DNA of 64,000 bases from Pseudoalteromonas sp. P1-9. Its GTDB lineage: Bacteria; Pseudomonadota; Gammaproteobacteria; Enterobacterales; Alteromonadaceae. Both the position numbers and the translations under genes were made by a program. Below are positions 36,440 through 46,030 of the stretch, one piece after another. The notes under the pieces are model-generated. The model was not told the DNA's origin, made no database searches, and saw only the letters and a program-made list of their open reading frames with translations. The stretch's first letter is position 1. The number at the start of each line of letters is the position of its first letter. The stretch is from contig NZ_LKBD01000026.1 of assembly GCF_001399975.1 (NCBI RefSeq), positions 1 to 64,000 on the forward strand, read 5' to 3'.

Positions 36440-37282
36440 TTACTCAGTTACAAAGCTAAATATTAATACTGAAAAGATAATAATCACGCCGTATATATAC
36501 TGATATGGTTTCAGTTTTTCTCGCAAAAAAACGCTTCCTACAACCATCGCAGCCACAATGCCAATCGCACGCTTTACAGCCTCAACAATACTGGCATCTA
36601 AATATCTGAGCGCACTAAATTGCAGTAGTACCGCAGCTGCAAAACCACATAAGCCAATCGCCCAATAGATTTTACGCCCCCTTGGCAACAGCGCACTTTT
36701 TCGCCTAGTAACAAGCGAACAAAAAAGCACTAGCACCATAATTAAGTTAACCCACAATGCATGAAAACTCACCGATGTATGTGGTAATACAAATTGATCG
36801 AGGCAAATACAACCCGCCCAAGAAAATGCCGCGAGTAACATAAACCCGGCGCCTGGCTCTGTAATAGCAAACCCTTCACCAAGCAGCCGATACGTGGCGT
36901 AGGCGCAAATACCAATAATCGTATACGCCTGCCAACTAAGAATATTTGAAAACACGACTGCATTTAGTAGCGCTGCAATCAAAGGGGTCAGCGCGAGCAT
37001 GGGCAGCAAAATAGAAAAACGACCACGCCCAAGCGCCGAAATAAAGGATACCGCACCAAGCGCTGCCAACAAGCCACTTAGACTGGCAAACACATAATAA
37101 ACCATTACTTGAGGCAACTGGGAAGAACCAGTGGCGAGCCAAAAAGCCAAGTAAACCGGTAACGTGAACAAGCTAAAAACAAAACTTACTAGTAAAGGGC
37201 TGTTATTTTCAACCAGACGTTTTCGGCAAAAATCAAATAGTACCCACGCCAAACTTGCCAACAACAAAAACAACCAAGGCAA
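36440..37282 (-). CDS. EamA/DMT-family transporter
   Basis: 280 residues with about ten hydrophobic helices in two halves, the drug/metabolite transporter layout. The second half has FSALRYLDASIVEAVKRAIGIVAAMVVG, in part, the typical EamA repeat end, followed by GSVFLREKLKPYQYIYG. Substrate unknown; small-metabolite export is usual for the family. Own terminator, single-gene unit. Confidence 0.85.
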   Translation of the reverse strand: MPWLFLLLASLAWVLFDFCRKRLVENNSPLLVSFVFSLFTLPVYLAFWLATGSSQLPQVMVYYVFASLSGLLAALGAVSFISALGRGRFSILLPMLALTPLIAALLNAVVFSNILSWQAYTIIGICAYATYRLLGEGFAITEPGAGFMLLAAFSWAGCICLDQFVLPHTSVSFHALWVNLIMVLVLFCSLVTRRKSALLPRGRKIYWAIGLCGFAAAVLLQFSALRYLDASIVEAVKRAIGIVAAMVVGSVFLREKLKPYQYIYGVIIIFSVLIFSFVTE

Positions 37283-37358
37283 AGTAATCTCCTTGTAGAT
37301 GGATCTTTTTTAGCAACAATACGTATAAGCATATTATGTTGTTCAAAATAAGCTACTT

Positions 37359-37919
37359 ATGAATCTACCAGTATTTCCATTGCCAATATTTTTGTTGCCC
37401 GAAGGTGTAACTCGACTTCGTATTTTTGAGCCTCGCTATCTCAAAATGGTGTCGATTGCCTGCCAACAAAATGGTTTTGTGTTGTGTTTGTACGATCATC
37501 AAGCTGAGCTAAACGTGCCTAAACTCGGCGCCTGGGTCGATATTATTAACTTCTCCCAAGAAGGCGAATTGCTACATATTGATATCAAGGCGAAAAGCCT
37601 TGTGACCATCAAAAATGTAACGATGGATCAAGACAACTTGCGTTTCGCTGATTGCAGCGAAGTGCCTCACTGGCCTCAGCAAAGCGAACAACATCACCAT
37701 TCAGTGCTCGCCGCTAAGCTACATCATGTGTTTGAAGAATTTCCTGAGCAGGCATCTTTATATCCTGAACCAAAGTTTGACGATATTAACTGGGTTTGTG
37801 CGCGGTTTTTAGAAATTTTGCCGCTGTCTTTCGAGAAAAAACAACTCTTTACTAACGCAGATAGTTTTACTCAAGCCGATGATTTTTTAAAAACTATTAT
37901 TTTAGGTCAAGAAAACTGA
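37359..37919 (+). CDS. LON N-terminal (PUA-like) domain protein
   Basis: 186 residues starting NLPVFPLPIFLLPEGVTRLRIFEPRYLKM, the hallmark of the LON substrate-binding domain (PF02190), without the ATPase or protease of Lon. Proteins of this size are widespread in proteobacteria and of unknown function. It ends 53 bases before the ECF sigma gene on the same strand. Confidence 0.88.
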   Translation: MNLPVFPLPIFLLPEGVTRLRIFEPRYLKMVSIACQQNGFVLCLYDHQAELNVPKLGAWVDIINFSQEGELLHIDIKAKSLVTIKNVTMDQDNLRFADCSEVPHWPQQSEQHHHSVLAAKLHHVFEEFPEQASLYPEPKFDDINWVCARFLEILPLSFEKKQLFTNADSFTQADDFLKTIILGQEN

Positions 37920-37945
37920 TCGCTTTTGTGATTACAGCGTATTGT
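37917..37945 (+). promoter_or_regulatory. Possible ECF-type promoter of the ChrR operon
   Basis: TGATCG (37917-37922) resembles the TGATC-type -35 element reported for ChrR-linked ECF sigma factors, with TATTGT (37940-37945) 17 bases on. It overlaps the LON gene stop and lies 28 bases before the sigma gene, where autoregulation would be expected. A single by-eye match. Confidence 0.3.
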
Positions 37946-37972
37946 CTACTATGATTTTATTGTCAGAGCGCT

Positions 37973-38602
37973 ATGATGATATCAACAACAACCAATAATC
38001 ACCGATCTTCGATGAAGCAAAACGCAAATTTAGATGGGCAAGAAATTGACAGCAAAACGCTATCTAGCTGGTTAAATGACATAGCTGAGAGGCGAGACAA
38101 GCAATCCTTCGCGTCTCTGTTTAAATGGTTTTCTCCAAAAATTTTAGGTTTTGGTAGAAAGCAATTTAACAACCCTGTTATGGCTTCAGAATTACTGCAA
38201 GAAACAATGACTAACGTTTGGCGTAAGGCTCATCTTTATAATCCAGAGAAAGGCGCTGCGACAACGTGGGTTTACACAGTAATGCGAAATATTAGTTTTG
38301 ATATGTTGCGCAAAGTTCAAGCTAATCACGAAGACACACTAAGCGATGATATTTGGCCATTAGCAGAAGCGCAAAATTCAGATGAGCACGTGTTTGCCGA
38401 CCACTTAATGGATAAGCAAATCGCGCAATATTTAAACCGCCTTCCTGATAATCAAAGACAAATTATTCAAGGCGTATATTTTCAAGATTTATCGCAAGAG
38501 CAATTAGCAAAAAATTTAAGCATTCCGTTAGGAACCGTTAAATCGCGACTGCGTTTAGCCCTAACAAAATTGAGACAGCACATAGGAGCAGACAATGATT
38601 AA
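37973..38602 (+). CDS. ECF-family RNA polymerase sigma factor, ChrR-linked type
   Basis: 209 residues with only sigma regions 2 and 4. Region 2: FASLFKWFSPKILGFGRK, SELLQETMTNVWRKAHLY, TWVYTVMRNISFDMLRK (about 45-120). Region 4: LPDNQRQIIQGVYFQDLSQEQLA, in part, and PLGTVKSRLRLALTKLR (about 150-200). Overlaps the chrR gene by 8 bases. In Rhodobacter such a pair responds to singlet oxygen, and the photolyase and Cfa genes downstream match that regulon. Exact start among ATGs 37973 and 37976 is unclear. Confidence 0.9.
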   Translation: MMISTTTNNHRSSMKQNANLDGQEIDSKTLSSWLNDIAERRDKQSFASLFKWFSPKILGFGRKQFNNPVMASELLQETMTNVWRKAHLYNPEKGAATTWVYTVMRNISFDMLRKVQANHEDTLSDDIWPLAEAQNSDEHVFADHLMDKQIAQYLNRLPDNQRQIIQGVYFQDLSQEQLAKNLSIPLGTVKSRLRLALTKLRQHIGADND

Positions 38603-39263
38603 GCACCATCCACAACTTTCACTGCTCAAAACCTATTGTGCGGGTGAATTACCAGCCTCTATTTCTGTCGTTATAGCTGCACATATTGAATTGTGCCCGC
38701 ATTGCCAACAGCAAGTAGAAGCACTGACTGCTGAGGCAGCAAAAGGCGCGTTTACGTACACTAGTAACGACACTGACAACAGTGATTATTTGTCAGATAT
38801 CGATTTAGATGCGTTAATCAACGATATTACGCTTGATGACAGCCTAGATCATGTTGTTGCAGCGCAACCGATTGAGTTATCACTGAAAGAAAATAGCTAT
38901 TACTTGCCTCAAGTGTTGAAAAATTTAGAGCTAAGTAGCTGGGCTAATTTAGGCAAGCTATCACGTTCGCGCATTGGGTTAGAAGACGCCAATTTACATA
39001 CTAGCTTGTTGCACATCGACAGCGGCGGTTCAGTACCCGAACATACTCACAATGGTTTTGAAATTACACTATTATTAGATGGTAGTTTTAAAGACGATAT
39101 GGGTGAGTATCATAGAGGCGACTTTATTTGGTTAGACGGAAAACATACACATAATCCAATTACAGAACATGGTTGCCTGTGCTTAACTGTTTCAAGTGAT
39201 TCGCTGCACTTTACACAAGGCCTAAGCAAGTTACTTAATCCAATCGGTAAATTTATTTACTAG
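38595..39263 (+). CDS. chrR: ChrR-type zinc anti-sigma factor with cupin domain
   Basis: 222 residues. The N-terminal anti-sigma domain has the zinc ligands H5, H30, C34 and C37 (HIELCPHC). The C-terminal cupin (about 110-215) has H150, H152, E156 and H186, the same spacing as the cupin metal site of Rhodobacter ChrR that is needed for the singlet-oxygen response. AGGAG precedes the ATG, which lies inside the end of the sigma gene. It holds the sigma factor inactive until photo-oxidative stress. Confidence 0.93.
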   Translation: MIKHHPQLSLLKTYCAGELPASISVVIAAHIELCPHCQQQVEALTAEAAKGAFTYTSNDTDNSDYLSDIDLDALINDITLDDSLDHVVAAQPIELSLKENSYYLPQVLKNLELSSWANLGKLSRSRIGLEDANLHTSLLHIDSGGSVPEHTHNGFEITLLLDGSFKDDMGEYHRGDFIWLDGKHTHNPITEHGCLCLTVSSDSLHFTQGLSKLLNPIGKFIY

Positions 39264-39271
39264 GAGGGAGC

Positions 39272-40228
39272 ATGGTTACAGATAAGGATAAAATTATACT
39301 TGGTATTAGCGCCTGCTTAACAGGTGACCAAGTACGCTTTGACAAAAGTCATAAAAAATCTGATTTTTGCGTTAACCAGCTAGGAAAGTTTGTCGAGTAC
39401 CAAAAGTTTTGCCCTGAGGTTGCGGTTGGGTTGCCTGTGCCGCGCCCTACTATTAGGCAAATTAAGCGCGACGATATGATCCATGTTTCACGTCCCGATG
39501 GCAGCATGGACGTTACACTAAAAATGAACGAATACGCTGAAAGATCCGCGAGTAAAATGTCGCATTTAAGTGGTTTTGTGTTTATGAAGGGCAGCCCAAG
39601 TTGCGGTATGGAACGTGTCAAAGTTTATTATGAGCACGGAAAAGGTTGTGAACACGATGGCGTTGGTTTATTTGCTAAGCAAGTAATGGCACTTAACCCA
39701 AATCTACCCTGTGAAGAAAATGGCCGCCTTAACGACCCGCACCTACGCGAAAATTTTGTACTGCGCGTGTTTACCTACAAAAAATGGCAAAACCTTGTGG
39801 CATCGGGACTTACGATACACAAGTTGACGACGTTTCATGGTCAACAAAAGTATTTAGTTATGAGCCATAATGTAGCAGCGTATAAAGCCCTCGGCAGATT
39901 GCTTGGTGAAGAAAACGATTTACCAGTGGAACAATTAGCCGATAAATACATTACGATGTTAATGCAGGCTCTTAAAAAGCCCGCATCCCGAAAAAATCAC
40001 ACGAATACCTTGCAACACCTTCAAGGTTATTTTAAAAAGCATCTAACTAAGCAGAATAAACAAGAACTTAGTGAAAACATTATCGCTTATCACGATGGTT
40101 TAGTGCCGTTAATGGTGCCACTCACTTTGATCAACCATCATTTGCAAACTTACCCAAATGATTATTTGGCAAATCAAGCTTATTTAGACCCTTATCCAAA
40201 GGATTTAAGGCTCAGATACGGATTATAA
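39272..40228 (+). CDS. DUF523-DUF1722 protein (YbgA-like, TudS-related)
   Basis: 318 residues in two domains. Residues 1-150 are DUF523, relatives of which (TudS) are Fe-S 2-thiouracil desulfidases; the cysteines in SACLTG (C15), KFCPEV (C47) and SPSCGM (C111) are the probable cluster ligands. From about 185 on is the DUF1722 domain (KYLVMSHN, YKALGRLLGE, LQHLQGYFKK), as in E. coli YbgA, which also lies before phr. GGAGGG precedes the ATG. Its stop touches the phrB start (TAAATG). Confidence 0.88.
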   Translation: MVTDKDKIILGISACLTGDQVRFDKSHKKSDFCVNQLGKFVEYQKFCPEVAVGLPVPRPTIRQIKRDDMIHVSRPDGSMDVTLKMNEYAERSASKMSHLSGFVFMKGSPSCGMERVKVYYEHGKGCEHDGVGLFAKQVMALNPNLPCEENGRLNDPHLRENFVLRVFTYKKWQNLVASGLTIHKLTTFHGQQKYLVMSHNVAAYKALGRLLGEENDLPVEQLADKYITMLMQALKKPASRKNHTNTLQHLQGYFKKHLTKQNKQELSENIIAYHDGLVPLMVPLTLINHHLQTYPNDYLANQAYLDPYPKDLRLRYGL

Positions 40229-41632
40229 ATGAGTACTCTTTACTGGATTAGACGGGATTTTCGTTTAGACGATAATCCCGCTTTATTTTATGCGTTACAA
40301 CAAAATTGCCAGCATGCGGTTTTTATTACTGCCTATGAAACTTGGCAAACTCACAATCATTCAGGCATTCAAATTGATTTTATAGAGCGTCATTTAAATT
40401 GGTTTAGCGACCAGCTTACCAAGCTCGGAATTAAAGTGAGCTTTATTGAGTGCGATACGTTTGAGCAACAAATTGCCCAACTATCAGAGTTTTGCCAAGA
40501 AAATGACATTACTTCGGTGGTAGCTAATAGCGAACCGGAATTACGCGAAAAAATACGTGACAACAAAGCTGCGCAGCGACTAGAGCTAACGCTATACGAT
40601 GCTGACACCATTTTGCCTTATGGCGCAGTGCTTAATAAACAAAATGAAATGTTCAAAGTTTTTACGCCATACAAAAAAGCATGGGTAAAAACGCTGCAGC
40701 AGCATGGCTTTAACCAAAATTATCTTGCAGCAATTAAACAAAGTGAAGAAAGCCCTCATCAAGCCAGTAACATTACATTTAATTATGCCAAGCAAGATTC
40801 AAGTAAATGGCCTTTGGCACACGAGTTTATGCAACACGTGTTACCTCGCTTTTTAAATGATAAAGTTATCGACTACGCGCGCGATCGGGATTTCCCAGCA
40901 ATTAAAGGTACAAGTGGTATTTCACCTTACTTAACCATTGGCGCAATTAGCCCTAAAAGGGTTTTATACGATCTATTGTCCTATTACCCGCACATACTTG
41001 AAGATGTAAAAGCGCCTATTTTTACTTGGCTAAACGAGCTAATTTGGCGTGAGTTTTATCGCAACTTGCTGCTGTCATTTCCAAATCTAAACAAATTGCA
41101 CGACTTTCAAGGCAAATTTAAAGGCTTCGACTGGCCGAATGATCACGCTAAATTTACCGCTTGGTGTGAGGCAAAAACCGGATTTCCGATCGTTGATGCC
41201 GCTATGCGCCAGTTAAAGCAAACAGGTTGGATGCATAACCGCCTGCGTATGATTGTAGCAAGCTTTTTAACCAAACATTTATTGGTTGATTGGCGCTTAG
41301 GTGAAGCTTTTTTTATGCAGCACCTTATTGATGGCGACCTTGCCGCCAATAGCGGTGGCTGGCAATGGGCAGCAGGCACCGGCTGCGATGCACAACCCTA
41401 TTTCAGAATTTTTAACCCAATAACGCAAAGTGAAAAGTTTGATCCTGACGGCAGCTTTATTCGTAAGTATTTACCAGAACTTGAGAATGTACCGCTTAAG
41501 TATATTCATCAACCACAAACCTATTTAAATTCGGTTGGCAATCACAGCTACTGGCCACAACTGGTAGATTTAAAAGAAGCCCGCTTACAGGCACTTGATT
41601 ATTATCAGAAAGAGTTAAATAACGATGAGTAA
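40229..41632 (+). CDS. phrB: Deoxyribodipyrimidine photolyase, class I CPD
   Basis: Repairs cyclobutane pyrimidine dimers with light, FAD and an antenna cofactor. 467 residues: N-terminal Rossmann domain (STLYWIRRDFRLDDNPAL) and FAD-binding helical domain with LNELIWREFYR, FPIVDAAMRQLKQTGWMHNR in part, and FLTKHLLVDWRLGE then GDLAANSGGWQWAAGTG in part, all photolyase signatures. The tryptophans of the electron-transfer chain fall in these segments. Being in the ChrR operon ties it to light stress. Overlaps the next gene by 8 bases. Confidence 0.95.
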   Translation: MSTLYWIRRDFRLDDNPALFYALQQNCQHAVFITAYETWQTHNHSGIQIDFIERHLNWFSDQLTKLGIKVSFIECDTFEQQIAQLSEFCQENDITSVVANSEPELREKIRDNKAAQRLELTLYDADTILPYGAVLNKQNEMFKVFTPYKKAWVKTLQQHGFNQNYLAAIKQSEESPHQASNITFNYAKQDSSKWPLAHEFMQHVLPRFLNDKVIDYARDRDFPAIKGTSGISPYLTIGAISPKRVLYDLLSYYPHILEDVKAPIFTWLNELIWREFYRNLLLSFPNLNKLHDFQGKFKGFDWPNDHAKFTAWCEAKTGFPIVDAAMRQLKQTGWMHNRLRMIVASFLTKHLLVDWRLGEAFFMQHLIDGDLAANSGGWQWAAGTGCDAQPYFRIFNPITQSEKFDPDGSFIRKYLPELENVPLKYIHQPQTYLNSVGNHSYWPQLVDLKEARLQALDYYQKELNNDE

Positions 41633-42056
41633 CACACAGCATATTGATGACTTTTTAACTATGTACAACAAGTTGGACCGCGCCAGCTTGTCGCTACTGG
41701 CTAATATTTATCATCAAGATGTTGTGTTTATTGACCCACTACACCGCATTGATGGCCTATCTGCACTTACCAAGTATTTTTCTAATCTGTACGAAAACTT
41801 AGACGCTGGGCGTTTTGAAATGAAAAAGGTACTGCAACAAGATAATGCCGTTAGCCTCTACTGGACCATGTACTTCTCGCATAGCAAAATTAAAGCAGGC
41901 AAAGAAGTGTCATTTGACGGCAACAGTTACCTTGAGTATCAAGACGACAAAGTCATTTTTCACCGCGATTATTTCAACGCTGCCGATATGCTTTATCAAC
42001 ATATTCCTGTGCTTGGCGGGTTAATAAATCTCGTTAAAAAGCGTGCCACCGCATGA
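41625..42056 (+). CDS. SnoaL/NTF2-like protein of the ChrR operon
   Basis: 143 residues with the NTF2-like cone fold pattern: FLTMYNKLDRASLSLLANIYHQDVVFIDPLH, in part, then GLSALTKYFSNLY and a C-terminal HRDYFNAADMLYQHIP. It fits the nuclear-transport-factor-2/SnoaL family, which includes isomerases and small-molecule binding proteins. Not characterised. Overlaps phrB (8 bases) and the SDR gene (ATGA). Confidence 0.82.
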   Translation: MSNTQHIDDFLTMYNKLDRASLSLLANIYHQDVVFIDPLHRIDGLSALTKYFSNLYENLDAGRFEMKKVLQQDNAVSLYWTMYFSHSKIKAGKEVSFDGNSYLEYQDDKVIFHRDYFNAADMLYQHIPVLGGLINLVKKRATA

Positions 42057-42775
42057 ATACGATACTAATTACAGGTGCATCATCAGGCATTGGTGAATCA
42101 CTTGCTAAATACTACGCGACTCAAGGTTTTACTGTATACGCGTGTGGACGCAACCAAGAAAAACTCGATAAGCTCACAAGTAAATTTAACAGCATCATAC
42201 CGCTGGTTTTTGATCTAAATGACAAGCAAGCAATATTTAGCGCGTTAGACAAAAACATCAAACTCGATCAAATCATATTAAATGCGGGTACCTGTGAATA
42301 TATAGATAACGCAAAACAATTTGATGGTGATTTGTTTGCCCGCGTGATCAACACCAACCTTATTTCTGTTGGTTATTGTTTAGAGGCGTGGTTACCGCAG
42401 TTAAATACGGGCGGGCAACTTGGTTTAATGAGTTCAAGTGCTGTTTATGTGCCGCTTACCCGCTCACAAGCCTACGGTGCGTCAAAAGCTGGCGTAAGCT
42501 ATTTAGCGAAAACTCTAAGCATTGATTTGGCACGCCATAAGATTGGGGTCAGTACAATTCACCCAGGATTTGTTGCGACACCTTTAACCGATAAAAATGA
42601 TTTCCCGATGCCAAGCCGTATTACCAGTGAACAAGCAGCGCAGGCAATCTATCGAGGTATGAAAAAAAAACACTACGATATTCATTTTCCCAAACGCTTT
42701 ACCTTAGTACTTAAAACACTCGCACTGTTACCGTTTTTTATCTGGCGCAAACTTGCTATTAGGATGACAAAATAA
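42053..42775 (+). CDS. Short-chain dehydrogenase of the ChrR operon
   Basis: 240 residues. TGASSGIGESLAKYY is the cofactor motif (about 6-20), LNAG near 77 and YGASKAG carries the catalytic YxxxK (about 142). The C-terminus KTLALLPFFIWRKLAIRM is hydrophobic and basic, as for membrane association, fitting work on lipids. Overlaps its neighbours by 4 and 1 bases (ATGA, TAATG). Confidence 0.87.
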   Translation: MNTILITGASSGIGESLAKYYATQGFTVYACGRNQEKLDKLTSKFNSIIPLVFDLNDKQAIFSALDKNIKLDQIILNAGTCEYIDNAKQFDGDLFARVINTNLISVGYCLEAWLPQLNTGGQLGLMSSSAVYVPLTRSQAYGASKAGVSYLAKTLSIDLARHKIGVSTIHPGFVATPLTDKNDFPMPSRITSEQAAQAIYRGMKKKHYDIHFPKRFTLVLKTLALLPFFIWRKLAIRMTK

Positions 42776-44025
42776 TGAAAAGAATAGCCATTATTGGCAG
42801 TGGTATCTCAGGCTTAACCTGCGCTTATTTACTATCAAAGAAGTACGATATTACTCTATTTGAAAAAAACGACTACATTGGCGGACACACAGCCACTGTT
42901 GATATTGAACATAACGGCGAAAAGCACGCGATTGATACCGGCTTTATTGTTTGTAATAACAAAACATACCCTAATTTTTTAAAGCTATTATCGCAGATTG
43001 GGGTTGCTTACAAAGATACTGAAATGAGCTTTAGCGTGCACAATGTGCAAAGCCAAATGGAATATAATGGCCACGGCCTTAATTCATTATTTGCACAGCG
43101 CTCAAATATTTTTAAACCTCGTTTTTGGTTGCTAATCAAAGATATTCTACGCTTCAATAAACTCTGTAAGCAGCTACATCAAACCGATATAGATCCAGCG
43201 CTCACGCTCGGCGACTTTTTAGACCAACACGCCTTTAGCGATTTCTTTTGCCAGCATTATATTTTGCCGATGGGTGCAGCTATTTGGTCCACCAGCTTAC
43301 AAGAAATGCGAGACTTCGAGCTGAAATTCTTTGTTCGCTTTTTTTATAACCACGGCTTATTAAATATCAGCGATAGACCGCAATGGCATGTTATAAAAGG
43401 CGGCTCGCGAGAATACATTAAGCCATTAACGCGCCGCTTTGCCGATAAAATTCGCCTCAACAGCGATATTAAGCAAGTTACGCGCGGTAATAACGGTATT
43501 TCTTTAGAATTTGCAGATGGTACAACTCAAATATTCGATGACGTTGTATTTGCCTGTCATTCCGATCAAGCATTAAAACTGCTAGGCAATGCGAGCGAGC
43601 AAGAAAAATCAGTACTCGGTAATATTCCTTACAGCAAGAATGAAGTAGTACTGCATACCGACATAAACATGTTGCCCAAACGTCAACTTGCGTGGGCAAG
43701 CTGGAATTACCGTTTAGACAATAATAATCCAAGACCCGCTGCAGTAACCTATAATATGAACATATTACAGGGACTTAAAACGGATACGACTTACTGTGTT
43801 ACGCTCAATCAAACTGAACAAATTGATAAAAGCAAAATTTTACGCAGCTTTGTTTACCATCACCCAGTGTTTAATAAACAAAGTATGGCGGCACAGCAGC
43901 AACGAGACACAATCTGCGGCACTAATCACACACACTTTTGCGGTGCGTACTGGTATAACGGATTTCATGAAGATGGCGTTCGCAGTGCGCTCGACGTATG
44001 TAAACGCTTTGATTGCGAACTATAA
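42775..44025 (+). CDS. FAD-dependent amine-oxidase-like oxidoreductase
   Basis: 416 residues. N-terminal dinucleotide motif IIGSGISGLTCAYLLSKKY (about 5-23), then FEKNDYIGGHT, an NAD(P)/FAD-binding protein of the flavin amine oxidase/phytoene desaturase superfamily. ILPMGAAIWS and the C-terminal CGAYWYNGFHEDGVRSALDV, in part, are typical of the subgroup found next to DUF1365 and Cfa genes. Probably oxidises or desaturates modified acyl chains; inferred from context. Confidence 0.86.
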   Translation: MKRIAIIGSGISGLTCAYLLSKKYDITLFEKNDYIGGHTATVDIEHNGEKHAIDTGFIVCNNKTYPNFLKLLSQIGVAYKDTEMSFSVHNVQSQMEYNGHGLNSLFAQRSNIFKPRFWLLIKDILRFNKLCKQLHQTDIDPALTLGDFLDQHAFSDFFCQHYILPMGAAIWSTSLQEMRDFELKFFVRFFYNHGLLNISDRPQWHVIKGGSREYIKPLTRRFADKIRLNSDIKQVTRGNNGISLEFADGTTQIFDDVVFACHSDQALKLLGNASEQEKSVLGNIPYSKNEVVLHTDINMLPKRQLAWASWNYRLDNNNPRPAAVTYNMNILQGLKTDTTYCVTLNQTEQIDKSKILRSFVYHHPVFNKQSMAAQQQRDTICGTNHTHFCGAYWYNGFHEDGVRSALDVCKRFDCEL

Positions 44026-44027
44026 CT

Positions 44028-44753
44028 ATGAATAGCGGCATATACTGCGGACAAGTAAGGCATAGACGCTTTTCTCCTAAGCAACATGCCTTTAGCTATA
44101 GCATGTATATGCTGGCACTTGATTTAGACGAACTAGACTTAGTCGCCACAACTAGCCGTTTATTTAGCCTTAAAAAATTCGCACCAATTAGCTTTTTTCA
44201 AGACGATTATATTAAAGGTGAACCGGGCAACTTAAAGCAACGTATTGCCAGTAAAGTTACACAGTTAGGTGGTAACTGGGATGGCACAAAAGTAACGTTT
44301 ATGGGGCAATGCCGAAATTTCGGTATCTATTTTAGCCCTGCAAATTTTTTCTTTTGTTACGACCAAGATAATGTGTGTACAACCATGTTAGTTGAAGTTT
44401 CGAATACGCCTTGGTTAGAGCGACACTACTATGTAGTGGATATTTCTAAACAACAACGCATGGATAAAACATTTCATGTGTCGCCGTTTATGGATTTGGA
44501 TATGCAATATGTATGGCGCGTAAAAGCGCCACAAGAAAAAGTACTTATTCATATCGAAAACCATAAATCAGAGAAAGTGTTTGACGCCACAGTAGCATTA
44601 TCACGCTGCGAATTTTCGCGCAGAAATATGCTTAAAACATGGCTTAGTACGCCAGCAATGACACTAAAAGTAGTCGCTGGCATTTACTGGCAAGCACTTA
44701 AGCTTTTTGCCAAACGCATCCCATTTATTGCGCACCCAAACGCGAGAGGATAA
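44028..44753 (+). CDS. DUF1365 family protein
   Basis: 241 residues from ATG 44028, 2 bases after the FAD gene; a TTG at 44013 opens the frame earlier. Family features: GQVRHRRFSPKQHAFSYSMYM (in part) at the start, FGIYFSPANFFFCYD, and FHVSPFMDLDMQYVWRV. DUF1365 proteins regularly accompany Cfa-like methyltransferases and the FAD protein but have no proven activity. Confidence 0.9.
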   Translation: MNSGIYCGQVRHRRFSPKQHAFSYSMYMLALDLDELDLVATTSRLFSLKKFAPISFFQDDYIKGEPGNLKQRIASKVTQLGGNWDGTKVTFMGQCRNFGIYFSPANFFFCYDQDNVCTTMLVEVSNTPWLERHYYVVDISKQQRMDKTFHVSPFMDLDMQYVWRVKAPQEKVLIHIENHKSEKVFDATVALSRCEFSRRNMLKTWLSTPAMTLKVVAGIYWQALKLFAKRIPFIAHPNARG

Positions 44754-44755
44754 TT

Positions 44756-46030
44756 ATGGAGCAGCAAAGTACCAGCTCAACCAATCTAACGCAGGAAAAC
44801 GAGTTATCGTGGTTTACATCACGCTGTCGTTCACTCGTTTTAAACGCACTGAATCAAATTGAAAATGCCGGCGTAGAAATTGAAGAAAACGGTCAGATTA
44901 CTTTTCTAGGTAACCAAGACAGTGAACTACGAGGCAAGTTAATAGTGCTTGATCCAAGCCTATATATCGATTTTATTAAAGGCGGTAGCATTGCAGCAGC
45001 AGAAGGCTACCTCAACAAGAAATGGACATCGCCTAACTTAACCGAGTTAATTCGTGTTTTTGCCCGTAGTAGCAGTACGCTTGACCAGGTAGAATCTAAA
45101 AAATCGCTGTTAACTAAAATTAAAAACTTTTTGTTTCACTGGGGCAATGCCAATACACAATCTGGCTCAAAGAAAAACATTCTCGCCCATTATGATTTAG
45201 GTAACGAGCTCTACACCCGCTTTTTAGATAGCACTATGATGTACTCAAGCGCCATCTATTCAAATGAAGCGACTGACTTACATTCAGCACAACTTAATAA
45301 ATTAAAAACTATTTGTGACAAGCTTAAACTTTCTGAAAGTGACCATTTGATTGAAATCGGTACCGGCTGGGGCGGATTCGCTATTTTTGCCGCTAAGAAT
45401 TATGGCTGTAAGGTTACTACAACCACAATCTCTGATGCGCAATACGAGTACGCCGTCGAAAAAGTAAAAGCCGAAGGGTTAGAAGATAAAATCACATTAC
45501 TGAAAAAAGATTATCGCTTACTGGAAGGTAAATACGATAAGCTGGTTTCAATCGAAATGATTGAAGCAGTTGGTCATAAGTTTATGGCGGAGTTTTTTGC
45601 TAAATGTAACAGCCTGCTGAAAGACTCAGGCCTAATGCTCATCCAAGCAATTACCATTTTAGATGCCCGTTACGAACACTACCGTAATAATGTTGATTTT
45701 ATTCAACGTTATATTTTTCCGGGCGGCTGTTTACCGTCTAATGCGGTGATGAATCAGCACATTGCCGAACAAACTAATATGATGATCGATAACGTGGAAG
45801 ACATTGGCTTACATTATGCGCGAACACTTTACGACTGGCGCATGAAATTTGATAACGCTTGGTCAGAGTTAACTCAATTTGGTTTTGATGAGCAATTTAA
45901 GCGCCTGTGGCATTTCTACTTATGTTATTGCGAAGGCGCATTCATTGAGCGCGTGATCAGTACCCACCAGCTTGTTATGCGAAAGCCTCAGTATCGCGAT
46001 AATTATGACCAACAAATTTTGGCTTACTAA
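44756..46030 (+). CDS. cfa: Cyclopropane-fatty-acyl-phospholipid synthase family methyltransferase
   Basis: SAM-dependent enzyme modifying double bonds of phospholipid acyl chains at the inner membrane. 424 residues. The N-terminal lipid-binding domain contains GSIAAAEGYLNKKWTSPNL; then the ILAHYDLGNELYTRFLDSTMMYSS signature (in part), the SAM motif LIEIGTGWGGFAIFA (about 198), VSIEMIEAVGHKF and FIQRYIFPGGCLPS. AGAGGA precedes the ATG. In the ChrR regulon of Rhodobacter a Cfa-type methylase makes methylated trans-unsaturated acyl chains leading to furan fatty acids, a possible alternative to cyclopropanation here. Confidence 0.92.
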   Translation: MEQQSTSSTNLTQENELSWFTSRCRSLVLNALNQIENAGVEIEENGQITFLGNQDSELRGKLIVLDPSLYIDFIKGGSIAAAEGYLNKKWTSPNLTELIRVFARSSSTLDQVESKKSLLTKIKNFLFHWGNANTQSGSKKNILAHYDLGNELYTRFLDSTMMYSSAIYSNEATDLHSAQLNKLKTICDKLKLSESDHLIEIGTGWGGFAIFAAKNYGCKVTTTTISDAQYEYAVEKVKAEGLEDKITLLKKDYRLLEGKYDKLVSIEMIEAVGHKFMAEFFAKCNSLLKDSGLMLIQAITILDARYEHYRNNVDFIQRYIFPGGCLPSNAVMNQHIAEQTNMMIDNVEDIGLHYARTLYDWRMKFDNAWSELTQFGFDEQFKRLWHFYLCYCEGAFIERVISTHQLVMRKPQYRDNYDQQILAY

